A DNA stretch of 64,000 bases from Hedera helix (GCA_947179155.2 OX359267.1:38684998-38748997), one strand, 5' to 3'. Positions 44,919-57,603 are shown, numbered from the stretch's first letter. Numbers and translations: made by a program. Notes: generated by a model from the sequence alone, not told the origin.

Positions 44919-47609
44919 TGTGACGCCCCCAAATCTAGGCCCACATAGCCCAAACTTGAGTCGTCAAAAGACTACAACAAAATTATTACAACAAAGCACA
45001 ACGTACAACAATACCGTGTATAATAATACACAACTAAGTCTTCACTATTATTGCCACACTATTTTACAACACGTGAAGACTATAATAGATATCCCTCGGA
45101 CTCCCACTCCATTCCCCGGCTAGACCCAGCTACGTTCTCATATCCTGTTGAAAAATAATGGAACAAAAGGGTGAGCTCAAATAGCCCAGTAAGAAATATC
45201 ATGACTAAGATAATGACGAATAAATTATCATTAGCCTTCAACATGTGAGTTCTTGATAGAATACAACAGAATACAAGGTGTATATCAAAAACTGCAGTTA
45301 AATTCTTGAACAATGTTCAGATCAATAATAGCGGCGGAATGAGCAATCTATTAGAAGAATAATGTAGACTATAATGTCCACGCGCTTCTCTTTTTCGTAA
45401 AAACATCATCAACTTTTATCATCTGAAATACCATTAGTCAAGATAATACAAATTCACAGTTCCTGGTCATAATCATGCAAATCAACAGTTCATCTATGCA
45501 TTACGGGCCAAAGAGAACATTCAATATAACACCAGCGGTCATGATTATACCAGATTCAGCCTTTGGTCATAATCATACCAAACAACAGTTCATCTATGCA
45601 CTACGGGCCAAAGAGAACTTTCAATATAACAACAACGGTCATGATTATACCAGATTCAGCCTTTGGTCATAATCATACCAAACAACAGTTCATCTTTGCA
45701 CTACGGGCCAAAGAGAACATTCACCACGTGCCATAAAAGACACCGAACAGATGTATCGCCTTTAACCTAGTATATCGCCTTTAACCTATCATCTGTTCAA
45801 CAATTATATCACATCTGTGCCCCCGGCCACAGATATTCACAACAGCTTGATTCTTAATGATTAATACAAATAACAGTGATACAAATGATGAACAGAAGAA
45901 CAGGATAAACAATAAGTATCGGAAGTTTACTTTGTGCAGATTCAAATAATGTCCAAATTGCCAACATGATGTGGAGTGAAATTTAAAAATGATATTCAAG
46001 ATCCACAGTTCAGAATAACGATTACAGTTCAATAGAAATGTTCAGAAAATAGGAAGGTTCAGTTGAAATAATGAAGTTCAACTATTATAGAACATATAAT
46101 ATTTTCAGGAATTATAGAAGCAATAGTTCCATAATAAGTTTCGATTCAGGAGTATGAAAGAAAATAATATCCCTTACCGTAGCAAGTTCAAGAGTGTAAA
46201 AAAAAATGACATTTCTTACCTTAACACGTGACTGGATATTGATTTAAATGAGATTGATCAACCTATATTTTTATAGTAAAATTAGTAATTACCACATATA
46301 AATTTCAAAGTGTATGATAACTCGTATAATATGAACTATCAAAATTATATATATTTAACATAATTTTTGTAGTATAATATAACTACTTTAAAATAGTTTT
46401 TAAAATAATATTCCAAAATAAATCTTCTAAATAAAGCTTTTAAAAATGAATCTTCTCAAAGAAGAGTCTTCTAAAGGAAGATTTGTGAATACCGTGAAAA
46501 ATAGGAATTTATAAAATTACTACTCTTTAATAAAAGACTTACTTGAAAAATTCCTGCACTCCTTTTGGCTTTCAAACACTCAAAATAGCCTTACTATTAT
46601 CAGAGAAAACTCATAAAATTCTTATAGAAAAATTTTATGTTTTAGGTGTGATTTTTCTATTCAGCTGAGCAAGCTATTTATAGGAGAAAAGAAGTTACTA
46701 TGCGTGGTAGGTGGCTGTACGCCAATACTGAATTCAGCAGCAACACGCGGGCTGCGCGAAATTTTTTCTTCAGCACGTTTCTGAGAAAATTTTCTTCCAG
46801 TGGGCCCCACCCTACCCCACATGTTTTCTTACTATTCACGTTACTATTCACGTCACTATTCACGTTACTATTTCAAATAGTAAAATTAATTATTATTATT
46901 ATTTTTTTATTTATTTATTCTTCCTGTGAGTCCAACATATAAAATAATGTTACCACAATAATGTAAGAAACACGTTACATATTTTTATTAATTTAATAAT
47001 ATAAATTACAGTATATTTGCTACTGTGACAATTATTAGATTCAATAATTTTAAACTACAGTGCACCAACAATTATTGACTCGATGATATGAAATACAGTG
47101 TAATGACAATTATTGAATCAATAATGCAAAATACTGTGTAGCAACAATAATTGAATTGATAATATAAAATATTATGCAGTGACAATTATTGATGAAATGA
47201 TGCGTAACAGTTACGGTGTCAATAATATGAGACACTGTGCAATACCGTGTGCTACTGTAGAATACCGTGTGCCACAATAAAATACCATAAATTACCGTAT
47301 GCTACTATTCTTTTATCACCGGTATTTTAACAGTTAACACCGTTGACTATTTTTATTTAAAAAGGTTACTTCTGTCGTTTTCTATATCCGACAATTATTC
47401 CGTTGTGGGCTCCACCAATAATTAGTTATTTCGGCGCCGTCGTACGACCCGAATATTCCCCGACAAAACGAATATTGTCCGACAAAATAAAATTTTCACA
47501 TAACATCCTTAACTTTCAATTTCGTTAATTTAACCACTTACTGTTTCATGAAAAAATATATATGAAGAAAAAATTAAATTTTATATTTCATAAAATTCGG
47601 GGTCTTACA
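44919..47609 (-). repeat. 5' LTR (in element sense) of the gypsy derivative
   Basis: 2691 bp with the same landmarks as the partner LTR. The TATA box CCTATAAATAGC is at 46673-46684 on the minus strand. Differences from 41949-44636 are mostly single bases and A/T run lengths. The ORFs inside it are duplicates of those in the other LTR and are not genes. Confidence 0.95.
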
Positions 47610-47881
47610 ATTATTATTATTATTATTATTATTATATGAGAATGATCCATAGCAAATAATTGTTACAATTACTATTCTAGCAAAATGCATCTTACACTCT
47701 TACACCTTCCATATGAAGATCTAATTGTGCAAAATAGAGAGTTTGTCATACTTGTCATTTATCCTTCTAGCGGTAGGAAGATACTTATTAGTAACATGAG
47801 AATTTACACATAATTAGCACCAGAAGCCAACACTTTTTCTGGCAGCAGTTGTCGCTAGTCCTTTATGGCAGCATGCGCCAA

Positions 47882-48008
47882 CATGCGGCAAACGTCGGTA
47901 GCTCATGACATGTCTTGGCAGCTGTTGGCATGCGTCAGTAGATATCGACATACATCAGTAGCTAGCGGTATGCCTTGATAGTTAGCAACATACTTCGCAG
48001 CAACGCCC
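47882..48008. repeat. Diverged 20-bp tandem repeat
   Basis: Five successive 20-bp units start at 47909, 47929, 47949, 47969 and 47989, with a looser one at 47882. The approximate consensus is CATGCNTCAGTAGCTANCGG. It sits upstream of the FAR1-like pseudogene. Confidence 0.7.
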
Positions 48009-48011
48009 AAA

Positions 48012-48092
48012 CACAACAACCTAGCCGCTACTCCTTATAGTAACATGATGTTCCATTCTAGCCGCTAGTACTTGTAGCGGCATCATGTAAAC
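48012..48092. repeat. GCCGCTAG hairpin motifs
   Basis: Two related about 30-bp motifs begin CTAGCCGCTA at about 48021 and 48058. The second, GCCGCTAGTACTTGTAGCGGC at 48061-48081, has perfect 7-bp arms. Looser versions occur near 47755, 47840, 56888 and 56938. Confidence 0.75.
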
Positions 48093-48452
48093 CACATTTA
48101 TACCCATTAATTGGACAACTTAATAAGGGGTAAAGTTGACTTTTCACGTGTCACCTTCTTAATGATAAAATATATTATATCTGTATCCTCATATTTTGAC
48201 TCCATTTGTGCCTTCATTTTCACAGTAGTTGTATAATTCTAGCTTTGGTGACATCTCTTACAAAATTAAGCACATTAATTGATTATTTGTTCATAATTTT
48301 GGTAAGTCTTCTTTAATGGTTTCAATGCGGCTTCAAATATATTTTTATCTAGTTTTTCTGAATCATTTGCTAGTTTTTTTGAATCGCTTGCTAATTTAGA
48401 TTGTACAAATACATCTGAGTTTGTTAATAAAATTGAAAGTAGTAAAATTGAA

Positions 48453-50480
48453 ATGGTTTCATATGTTGGTCAATTGTTTTCTAAGTTAGAAGAAGCTGAA
48501 TTTTTTTATGGAGCCTATGCACATAAAAATAGATTTTATATTAGAATTACTAGAAGTCATAAACATGTTCATATTGATAATTTTTCATCTACGTTATATG
48601 TATGTAAAAAAGTCGGTAGACCAATGACTTTAAAAAATATACCAGATGATGAATGCAATAATGATAAAATAACAAAACAAAGAGATTATATAAGATGCAT
48701 ATTATGCAAAGTTAGAATGCTTGTTATGCATATTAAAAAAGATGACCACTGTCGTATTTCTACTCTGGAGTTGAATCACAATTATCAATCACTAACACAT
48801 ACTAAAGTAGATTTGATTAAAACACACAAGAATATTACTCCGGTGGCAAAACAATTAATTGACACTTTAAATAAGGCTGATATTTGACCTAGCAGGATGA
48901 TGAATATTTTGAGTACAATGGGTGGTGGGATGCAAAACGTAGGTTTTAGTAATAAAAATATTTGGAATGTAGTTAGGGATTTATGACGTGATTCGAAAGA
49001 AGAAAATGATGCATAAGTTGTAGTTAATTATTTGAAAAAATTTGAATCCAGAAGTGAGAGTAAATTTTTGTTCACGACGAATCCGGTGATAACAATTGCA
49101 TTGCATGTATTTTGTGAGTAGACGTCCGATCAAGGTTAATGTATCAACGTTTTAAAGACGTTGTAACCTTTGACAATACATATAGAACAAATCGGTATGA
49201 CATGTCATTTATTCTATTTATTATGATTAACCACCATTATCATTCTATTTTATTTAGATTTACATTGTTAAGGGATGAGACAAATGAAACTTTTGTTTGG
49301 GTCTTAGAGACACGGCTCAAAATTGTGGACTACAAGACACATCTAACCATCATTTCTGATCAAGATAAAACAATGACTAATGTTATTACTAGGGCCCTTT
49401 CACTTATCATGTACTGTGTTTTTAGCATATTAACAATAAATCCTCATAGAAATTGCTTCATATTTATTATAAACACCCATCATTCAAATTGGATTTTAAC
49501 AATTATTTTTAAAATTCATTGTCCATCAACGAGTTTGAGAAGCGTTATGATATCCTAATGAGGGATTATGAATTGTATAACAATGAGTGGCTCAGAAGTT
49601 TGTATGATGTAAAAAAATAGATACATGTATATATAAAGAGATATTTTGTCGCTGACATGACAACCATTGGAAGAAGAAAAGGTATGAACAATTTTTTTGA
49701 TGAATGTGAATGCTTCAACAGGCATGAAAGAATTTGTAGTCAAAATTCAAAAGGTTATTGAGAAACAATTCCATTAGGGAGAGAAATGTTGACTACGTAA
49801 TAACCCATCGAAAATAGAGTATGGTTTACAGATCATCTTTGGAAGTGCATACTACAAAGGTGTATACTAAAGAGATATTTAGACGTTTTCAAGTTCAGCT
49901 TCTGGATTTTGTGAAGTAGAACACTCACAAAGTAAGTGAATTTTGCATTATTAACACAAAGGTTTATACAGTGTATAGAGCAGATGCAACTAAAGGTAGT
50001 AGCAGACATCATGAGGTTGTCAGCAATCATTAGTAGACACCATAATATGTATTTGCCAAATATTTTTACATTCCAGACAAATTTGCGAGCACATTCTGAG
50101 ATATTTCATGTTAAAAAGTATTTCACAGATTCCTGATGACATAATCAGTTATCGGTGGATAAGAGATGCTAACAAGAGTAATGGTGAAGAAGTAGTCCTT
50201 CCTCTAATGAGTACTGATTTTGAACAAAATAAAATAATGTGGTACAACATTTGATGAGTATTTTTATAAGTTCGCTATTAAAGCTGCTTTAGTAATATTA
50301 CGGGTATTAAGCCTCACCAAAAAATTGTAATTTGTGGATTCGAAACTAACCATCATAAGCGCAATCGTTATAAAGTCTTAGGATTCGCTAAATCTAAAAA
50401 ATAAGAAAATTCTACCAAGTCTCGTCATTTTGGATTAAGAAATTGCAAGATGCTATGTTGTCCAAAAATTATGGATGTGA
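48453..50480 (+). pseudogene. FAR1-related / MULE-type transposase-derived gene, broken
   Basis: FAR1/FRS proteins derive from Mutator-like transposases. ATG at 48453 opens a FAR1 DNA-binding domain (GQLFSKLEEAEFFYGAYAHK, CILCKVRMLVMHI, LNHNYQSLT), then HKNITPVAKQLIDTLNKADI and TGA at 48885-48887. The MULE transposase domain follows at 49139-49400 (RFKDVVTFDNTYRTNRYDM, HHYHSILFRFTLLRDET, TIISDQDKTM), then FEKRYDIL near 49532 and TTIGRRKGMNNFFDE near 49660. A SWIM-region relic (IPDDIISYRWIRDANKS) is near 50130, and a C-terminal GFAKSKK block near 50380. Stops and frameshifts separate all parts. Either an immobile MULE or a dead FRS gene; terminal repeats were not identified. Confidence 0.85.
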
Positions 50481-50546
50481 GTGAATTTTTATGTTTTGGA
50501 AATTACGTATGTTTATAATGTTAGATGCAATTTAAAATAAAAACTG

Positions 50547-51430
50547 TGTTGGTTCCCAAAGGTACAATAGAGATCTAAAAGGAGGGTTGAATAGATCTTT
50601 AAAAAACTTTTGTTCATTTAATAGATCAATTTCAATATAATTAATTTTGCACAGTGGAATATTAGTGTAAAATCCCCCTTAAAGTTTTACTGAAACCTTG
50701 ATTCTATTTATGAGAATTTGTTACTGACAGATATAACAGTTAATAACAGAATGATAATGCTAAAAGTAAATAACATAAGATGTTTTAAGTGGTTCGGAGC
50801 ATCAACATTTCTAGTCCACTCTTCCACTTCAATAAGTATGATATCCACTAAGGATAAGGTCACTCATACCATATTAGAACTAAATTACTTAGATTTCTTC
50901 GAGACACTTAGTCTTAAAATATTCAGACATTTAGTCTAGGACACTTAGACATCTTCAAGTCACCTTAACTTGGTATAATGATCTCACAGATCAAGTGAAT
51001 CACAACTGATTGTTGATTGAGTTTAAGATGCTTCTAAGCTTTGCAATGATGTTTGGATTCTTCTGGTACTTAGCAGCGTTGAACAAGTACTTCTTCTTCT
51101 TGTGTTCATAGAGTAGATTTCTTCATTTTGTTTTTTCAGAGATTTGGCTTTGTACTTATGTGATTTGTATATTGGATTTAAATCCTCATACTATTTTATA
51201 TCTCTTCAAAATAAGTTTCGTTGAAGAGTTCTGTTGGAGTATTTAATGTTCTGATAGTGCATTTAATGTTCTTCTAACTTTGGGATAAAAAGTAGGCTTT
51301 TTTCTAGAGCTAGTATATCTCATCAGTCAGTAACTCTCACCTGCCTCTGAACTGAGGTGACAAACTTTCTATAATACAGTCTTTCTGATCTTTTTTCTGA
51401 ATTTAAAGATAGTGAGAAACATTAGAGAAT
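50547..51430 (-). repeat. Left LTR, truncated copy
   Basis: Matches 55190-56052 in order, e.g. GTAAAATCCCCCTTAAAG, TTTAAGTGGTTCGGAG, TATCCACTAAGGATAAGG and GTATATCTCATCAGTCAGT. The match ends at GGTGAGAAACATT/AGTGAGAAACATT. Confidence 0.85.
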
Positions 51431-52930
51431 ATTTCCAGAGTTCGTAGAACAAATTACAAAGTCGTAGAGTTCACTTTGAAATCGTAGAGTTCAAAACACA
51501 TATCACATAGCAGAATATAGAACCATGCAAAATATAAAGTCTGCAAATTGTAGAGCTGATTGTAAAGCTATCAAAAAGTCGAGCAAACTAAAGAACTATA
51601 AATCATAAAATCAATCAAGTCAAGTGCCACAATACATCATAGAAATGTGTAACATTCAATTTGATCTGACACAAATAAGGAAAAAGTTTCTTAAAATGAG
51701 GATTTCGAGACAAGCGATTGACCGTTAGACAATTCAGGTAGAAGGATATATGTCTAACAGTTAACTTGACTATACGATATCAGTCACGAGGTTTCTACTT
51801 TTAGTAATACTGGAAAAGAAGTTAGATACATTTTATAACTCTGAAGAATTCAAAGTACCCTATGATTAGGAAAATTGTGGATGATATCAAGTCTAACAAC
51901 AGATCCGACAGTGGACTGATGTTAAGATATTCTAAAGGATAAAAAGTTCAAGACAAATGGTAGTTAAGAAAAATTCAAATTGAAAATCAAACAAGGATGT
52001 GTCTAACGGCTATTTGTCAAAAGTAACACTGGAGACGAGGTTTTCATATTTGGTAAACTGACAAAAAGACAGACTTGAAGGCTATCTGATACGGTATCTT
52101 CATAACAACGCCCAAAATCTTTAAAGCATTAAATGAAGTAACATTCATCTTCCAAAAGGAAAAGTTCCAATTGACAAACTTTTAACGATCAAATCTCTAA
52201 CGGGCAAAATGGCAAAGATCTCTCTCTATATAAGAACTACAATGAGCTAAAAGAAGTAGAGAGAGACCAATGAAAATATCATGTCTAAGGGAAAGATAAA
52301 CAGAAGAGAAAAAGAAAATCGATTAGCTAAACAGACATCATCAACCCAAAGTCATGTGCATTTTGGAAGATCGATTAAAATAGTGATTTCTGAAAAAATC
52401 AAAGCAAAAGAGTAAAAAGACATAACCAGAGGCTCCAGAGATCATTGTAAAAAAGAAATCACTTAGCTGCCAAGGTCCATCAGAGGAAGAAAATTTAATG
52501 CTAACTTAACAGCACCTCAACCATCTTCATCAACAACAACAAAGACGAGACTTAGTGGCTCACTTGATTCTGAGTGAATCAGACCCTGAGTGGGACGGAC
52601 TGTGTCCAATTGGAGTGGTTCTTAGTGAACCTGGTCTTAGTGACCTATGCCGAGACTTAGTGACTTAAAGGAATTTTAATGATTCAGTGATGTAACATAT
52701 CTTAATGATCTGATTGTAATGATCGAGAATATCTTTAGTGGATTCCCTACCAGAAGTGTAGAAGAGTGAACTATGAGACCTTTGTGCTTCGAACCACTTA
52801 AAAAACCTTTTTGTCATCTCTTATCTCTTTACTACTTGCATTACAACTGTCATAACAATCATAACTGCTTAAACTGTTTTATATCTTGCAAAATAACATT
52901 TCAATAACGTAACTTAAAACTCGAATTGCA
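51431..52930 (+). repeat. Related LTR in the opposite orientation, fused head-to-head
   Basis: The sense of this stretch is plus: TATA-like CTCTCTATATAAG at about 52229, then TTAGTGGATTCC near 52737 and TGCTTCGAACCACTTAAA near 52785, which are reverse complements of blocks in the left LTR (TATCCACTAAGG and TTTAAGTGGTTCGG). It contains repeats of CGTAGAGTTC near 51460-51490. The right border is not sharp. Confidence 0.65.
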
Positions 52931-52939
52931 AATTTATTG

Positions 52940-53400
52940 CTTAGATCAGACACATTCATCCTTTCCATAAATAATACATTATATACAATTCTATCTCTAT
53001 AAATTTACAACATCTACTTTACATACACATTTCATGTATAACAATTTTGTTCATGCTTATCAATGTATTCATTATTCTTTACCTTAGCTGCACCGAAATC
53101 TCCGGTCTTCTTGTATTTTACCTGAAATGTTAATTCATAGCAAGAGTGAGCACATAGGCTCAGCAAGTAATTCAGATAACACCTTTCATGCTTACAATTA
53201 ATAATATGCATCATGCATTCTTTAACTTAACATGCTATGCTTAATGTCACGTAATTCATTTAACAATTAATTCACGTAATTGCACATAGGCACATGTGAC
53301 ACCCCCAAATTCAGGTACCACTACCTCAAATTTGGTGCTCACGAAATAATATAAACAATCTCTGCTAAACAATATGTAATTTGTTCTTTGAAACAATAAT
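52940..53400. repeat. Gypsy LTR debris
   Basis: TGTGACACCCCCAAATT at 53295 followed by ATTTGGTGCTCACGA matches the LTR start at 63344. A few dozen bases on, AATTTGTTCTTTGAAACA parallels GTTTGTTCTTGGAACAG at 63598. The left part contains GTGAGCACATAGGCTCAGCAAGTAA-like text (about 53142-53168), a block shared by gypsy LTRs of this kind. Confidence 0.55.
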
Positions 53401-53404
53401 CTGG

Positions 53405-55133
53405 TTAATAGAATTTGGATAACTTGGAATAATAGGCTCGACGACCTTTTTAGATTTTACAAATGCAATACCTCTATGGAAAAAAGAGGTGTTGTTATTA
53501 TTTGTATCCATTAATTTTTCCATACTAGGGGTAGATGAAGAATCTTCAAACCCTATACCTGATCTGTCAAAAATAACTCTTTGACTTGTGATCAATGAAT
53601 CCATAAACGAGGAAGAACGATTCTACATTGAGATTGTCTTTTTCATCTCCTCTATCTTAGAGGTAAGAACATACTCTCTTTATGTATTGATTTTATTTAT
53701 TTGTCTCAAATTTTTATTCTTAGCCTCAAGCTTAGATAGAGAGACCGTGTTTCGTAGAATGGTTTCCAACTCTATATCCACTTTCCCTTTTTCCTCTTAA
53801 AGAGGAGAGTGATCCTTTGATAGAACAATGAATGTCTTCATCTATTTATGCAAATCAAATATTATATTATGTAAGGCTATTCTAAGATCATCAATGCTTA
53901 TATCAGGAGAGTTAAAATTAAATACCTCATTTATGTCAAATGCTCTACTATCAGTAGTTTTGTTTTGAAACTATTCTTTGGCCATTAGACATATATTTGC
54001 CACTTACAGTTCTTCATTATCACTAGAAAGTTTGAGTTGAAATCTTCTTCAGAATCACTCCACGATCCTTCAACTATAAAGCCTTTATTTTTTCTTTGTT
54101 ACTTTTTGTAGCCTTTGAAATCCTTCATTGAATAGGAGTTCTTCTTTGGACAGGAATTATTTTTATCTTTCGTAAGATCTTCTCATAGAGGTCTGGTTCA
54201 TTCTGCGATAAAATGGCATGGCTTTCTTTAATTATAGCATAGATCTTGTTCTTTGCTATTTTCATTCTTATTATAGTTTTTTCTTGTCCTCCAACTGCTT
54301 TTTCTCATAAATTTTCTGAGCCTTTGAACAAGCAAGGCTATATCTTCATTATCTTCAGTTTCATCACCATCAGAATCTTCTTTGATTGGAGCTTTGAGAT
54401 TTGCTTATGAACCTTTAGAGCAACTCCCTAATCTTCCTTCATGCATTCTGATGAAGTTTTTGCTATCTGATTTAGCTCTAGCTCATAGGTAAGAAGATTA
54501 CCATAAAGTTTTTGCACAGTCATTTCGTGCAGATTATTTGATTTACAGATAGCAGTGGTCTTGGCATCTCACTTGCTTGGTAGATCCCTCATGAACTTTA
54601 TATTCAGATCTTTGTTGGGGTAGATCTTACCATAGAATCTTAAAGAGTTAAGGAGAATATTGAACCGTTCATAAGTCGCAGTGATATTCTCTCCGGGGAT
54701 ATGAGAGAACATCTCATATTGCTAAGTCAAAAGTGATTGTTTATTTTCTCTAACTTCTTCTGTTCCCTCATGCATCACTATTAGGGCTTCTCATACTTCT
54801 TTGGTAGTTGTTTAGTTGACAACATTTTCAAATAATTCATTTTCTAGAGCCATGAACAGAATGTTTTATAGCTATTTTGTTCAACTGTACCAACTTCTTT
54901 TCATTTTTAGTCCATTCTTCACGTATCTTGGCAACTTCTTTGTTTGGGTCATCTGGTGTTTGAGAACTCTTGATAGGAACATGTGGACCATTCAGAACAA
55001 CATCAAATAAATCATTATCTATCGCATCCATATATGCCTACATACGTACTTTCCAATTAGAAAAATTTTCTCTATTTAATAAAAGTGGCTTATTTCCATC
55101 GTTAAGCTCAAAACCATTGTTAGTATGTGTCAT
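53405..55133 (-). pseudogene. Copia gag remnant
   Basis: ATG at 55133 (MTHTNNGFELNDGNK) opens the copia gag N-terminus; RENFSNWKVRM is followed by TAG where relatives have W, then AYMDAIDNDLFDVVLNGPH and WTKNEKKLVQLNKIA. The zinc knuckle near 54190-54240 is ruined: CYN, stop, RKPCHFIAE, stop. Near 53530-53600, SQRVIFDRSGIGFEDSS is the block that normally precedes the protease region. No pol follows. Confidence 0.8.
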
Positions 55134-55175
55134 GTGATCAACTTAAAGTGTAAGCTTTACGTTTATGAGAACGAA

Positions 55176-55187
55176 GCTCTGATACCA
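55176..55187 (-). other. Primer-binding site of the minus-strand copia element
   Basis: TGGTATCAGAGC on the minus strand, two bases inside the LTR that starts at 55190. Confidence 0.9.
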
Positions 55188-55189
55188 CT

Positions 55190-56802
55190 TGTTGGTTCCT
55201 ATAGGCACATTAGAGATCTAGATCTTTAAATTTTTTTTGTTCATTTAATAGATCAATTTCAAGATAATTAATTTGGCACATCGAAATATTAGTGTAAAAT
55301 CCCCCTTAAAGTTTTACTAAAAACTTGATTTTATTTGTGAGAATTTGTCACTGACAGATATAACAGTTAATAACATAATGATAATGCTGAAAGTAAATAA
55401 CACAAGATGATTTAAGTGGTTCGGAGAATCAATACTCCTAGTCCATTTTTCTACTTCCACAAGTAGGATATCCACTAAGGATAAGGTCACTCATACCATA
55501 TTATAACTGAATCACTTAGATTCCTTCAAGTCACTTAGTCTCGAAATATTCAAACACTTAATCTAGGACACTTAGACCTCTTCAAGTCACCTTGACTTGG
55601 TATAATGATCTCACAGATCAAGTGAATCACAATTGATTGTTGATTGAGTTTGAGGTGCTACTAAGCTTTATAATGATGCTTGAATTCTTCTGGTACTTAG
55701 CAGCGTTGAACAAGTACTTCTTCTTCTTATGTTCGTAGAGTAGATTTCTTCGTTTTGCTTTTTAAGAGGTTTGGCTTTGTACTTGTGTGATTCATATATT
55801 GGATTTGAATCCTCATACGATTTTATATCTCTTCAGAATTAGTTTCGTTGAAAAGTTCCGTTAGAGCATTTAATGTTTTAACAGTGCATTTAATGCTCTT
55901 TTGACTTTGAGGTAGAAAGTAAGCTTTCTTCTGGATCTAGTATATCCCATCAGTCAGTAGTTATCACCTACATATGAACTTAGGTGACAGACTTTCTATA
56001 ATGCAATCTTTCTGATCTTATTTTTTGAATTTGAAAATGGTGAGAAACATTCTTGAAATATGCACTCTTATGTTCTGCAAAACTCTGTACTTGTTAGATT
56101 TATAACCGTTCTGACAATATCTTCAATCTTGAATTGTTCTTTAAGTTTAATGAAGAACGTAGAGTCTAATATAAAGTACTCAACGTTCTCAACTCTACGA
56201 ATGATTTTCTCCGAGTCAATGAAATGTTCTAAGATCTTTTCTACTAACTATACTTTACAATGCTAGAACAGATTCTGCGAATTTCTTCTTTCAACAACTC
56301 TTTCAGCTTCAGTGTCAACTCTGATAGCAGCTTTACGATTCTGAATATAGCTCCACATTCCTGTTAGTAGATTGTTTCTGACTTTAATACTTTAGATGCT
56401 TTTGCTACTTTATGAACAACTAGATTGTTCTGCTAACAGCTTTCACATTACGATTTAGTAGAGGTACTCTACGATACTTCAAGATTGCTTCAGCAACTTC
56501 AAGACTTGTTCTACGATTACTCAAATAGCTTACGCATTTGCTTGACAATCTTGACTACTGTCTTACGAGCTCAAGATACTCTACGATCAGTAAAGATTTT
56601 ACGAACAGGCAGAATAAGTTTACGAACTATCTGACCTCATCAATTTATACATAACATCAGCTCAAATATCAACATAACAAGTTTGATCAATCTATTCTAA
56701 GTCCTTGTATAATAAATCTCAGATAAGGACTTTACAAAAGCCATTGAACAAATATACATTAATTTCTTTTGTATCATTAAATCATACATATAGATTTTAA
56801 CA
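55190..56802 (-). repeat. 5' LTR of the minus-strand copia element (1613 bp)
   Basis: TGTTGGTTCC to GATTTTAACA on the plus strand. The outer half (56050-56800) holds many CTACGA/CGTAGA motifs (e.g. ACTCTACGAATG, TTACGATTC, CTACGATACTTC), which recur in the two related LTRs near 51450 and 62440-62720. Confidence 0.85.
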
Positions 56803-57127
56803 AACTAAAATATTAGTTTTTATTTTTATCACTTAAACTTATATTAAGGGTAAAAAAAAAAAATCAAGATGTGCAACGTGTGCCCCTGTCGCTGGTCCTT
56901 CTAGCGGCAATATTAGAAGAAAAAAAATTCCTTTATCGTTGGTCCTTCTAGCAGCAATACCAAAAAAAATGTATTTAAAGACAATCAACGTGTCAAATGT
57001 AATGTATAAGGTATTCACATAGAGTTTAATAAATTTGTAGGAAGGTCTTTAACCCGACATTTGTAAAATTCATGACATATCCTATATATAAATATAGCTA
57101 CAACTTTGGTTGACCATCTTTCCTTTG
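56803..57127. other. Host fragment with GCCGCTAG-type hairpins
   Basis: CCCCTGTCGCTGGTCCTTCT followed by AGCGGCAATATT (56883-56915) and CGTTGGTCCTTCTAGCAGCA (56938-56957) resemble the hairpin motifs at 47840 and 48061. It is probably the continuation of the DNA that held the FAR1-like gene before the copia insertion. No ORF. Confidence 0.5.
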
Positions 57128-57569
57128 TGTTGTATATCAAAGGCACACAAGAGATCTATAGGGGGGCTAAATAGATCCTTCAAAACACTTTTATTTAGAT
57201 TTAAACTGTTTACCAGATAATCTATTAATCAATATTGTTTAAGCACGATGAAATATGATTTGAAAATCCCCTTAAAGATGAATATGAGTTGTAATATCCC
57301 GGATATTTAAATGAATTAGAAATAAAATATTTAATATTTAATAAAGGTTGGGGTTTGATAACCTAGTAGTGATAGATAAATAGAGGTCCAAATTAAATTT
57401 AACGGACTAACTTAGATATGGTGATATCAAAATTTTTGATAAGTTAGCAAGTAAAGTGATAATTCAAATAAACTTGACTAACAGCAAGTCTAATTAAATT
57501 AAGAGAATTAATTAGTGGAGTTATGTAATTATGCGACGTGGTTGCATGTAAATTAAATATGTATTGATA

Positions 57570-57603
<34 letters not shown>

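Larger units (their letters stand above)
41949..47609 (-). mobile_element. Young gypsy deletion derivative (LTR - 282 bp - LTR)
   Basis: Two LTRs of 2688 bp (41949-44636) and 2691 bp (44919-47609) differ at only about a dozen places that I noticed. They flank 282 bp that retains the primer site, leader, first codons of gag and the polypurine tract. All other gag and all pol is missing. A 5-bp target duplication ATTAT (41944-41948 and 47610-47614) shows that it inserted as a unit, i.e. the deleted form itself was mobilised by enzymes from another element. It belongs to the same family as the element at 1-4439. Confidence 0.95.
50547..56802 (-). mobile_element. Decayed copia element, minus strand, gag only
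   Basis: Right (5' in element sense) LTR 55190-56802 and left partial LTR 50547-51430 both begin TGTTGGTTCC on the plus strand. The primer site lies at 55176-55187. The flanks AACTG (50542-50546) and AACTA (56803-56807) differ at one base and are probably the old target duplication. The interior keeps a gag remnant but no integrase or RT. Its left half is replaced by an inverted LTR and gypsy LTR debris. Confidence 0.75.

Noticed and set aside
47610..57127. Complete Mutator-like element around the FAR1 relic
   Set aside because: I could not find long terminal inverted repeats or a 9-11 bp target duplication by eye, so only the gene relic and hairpins are reported.
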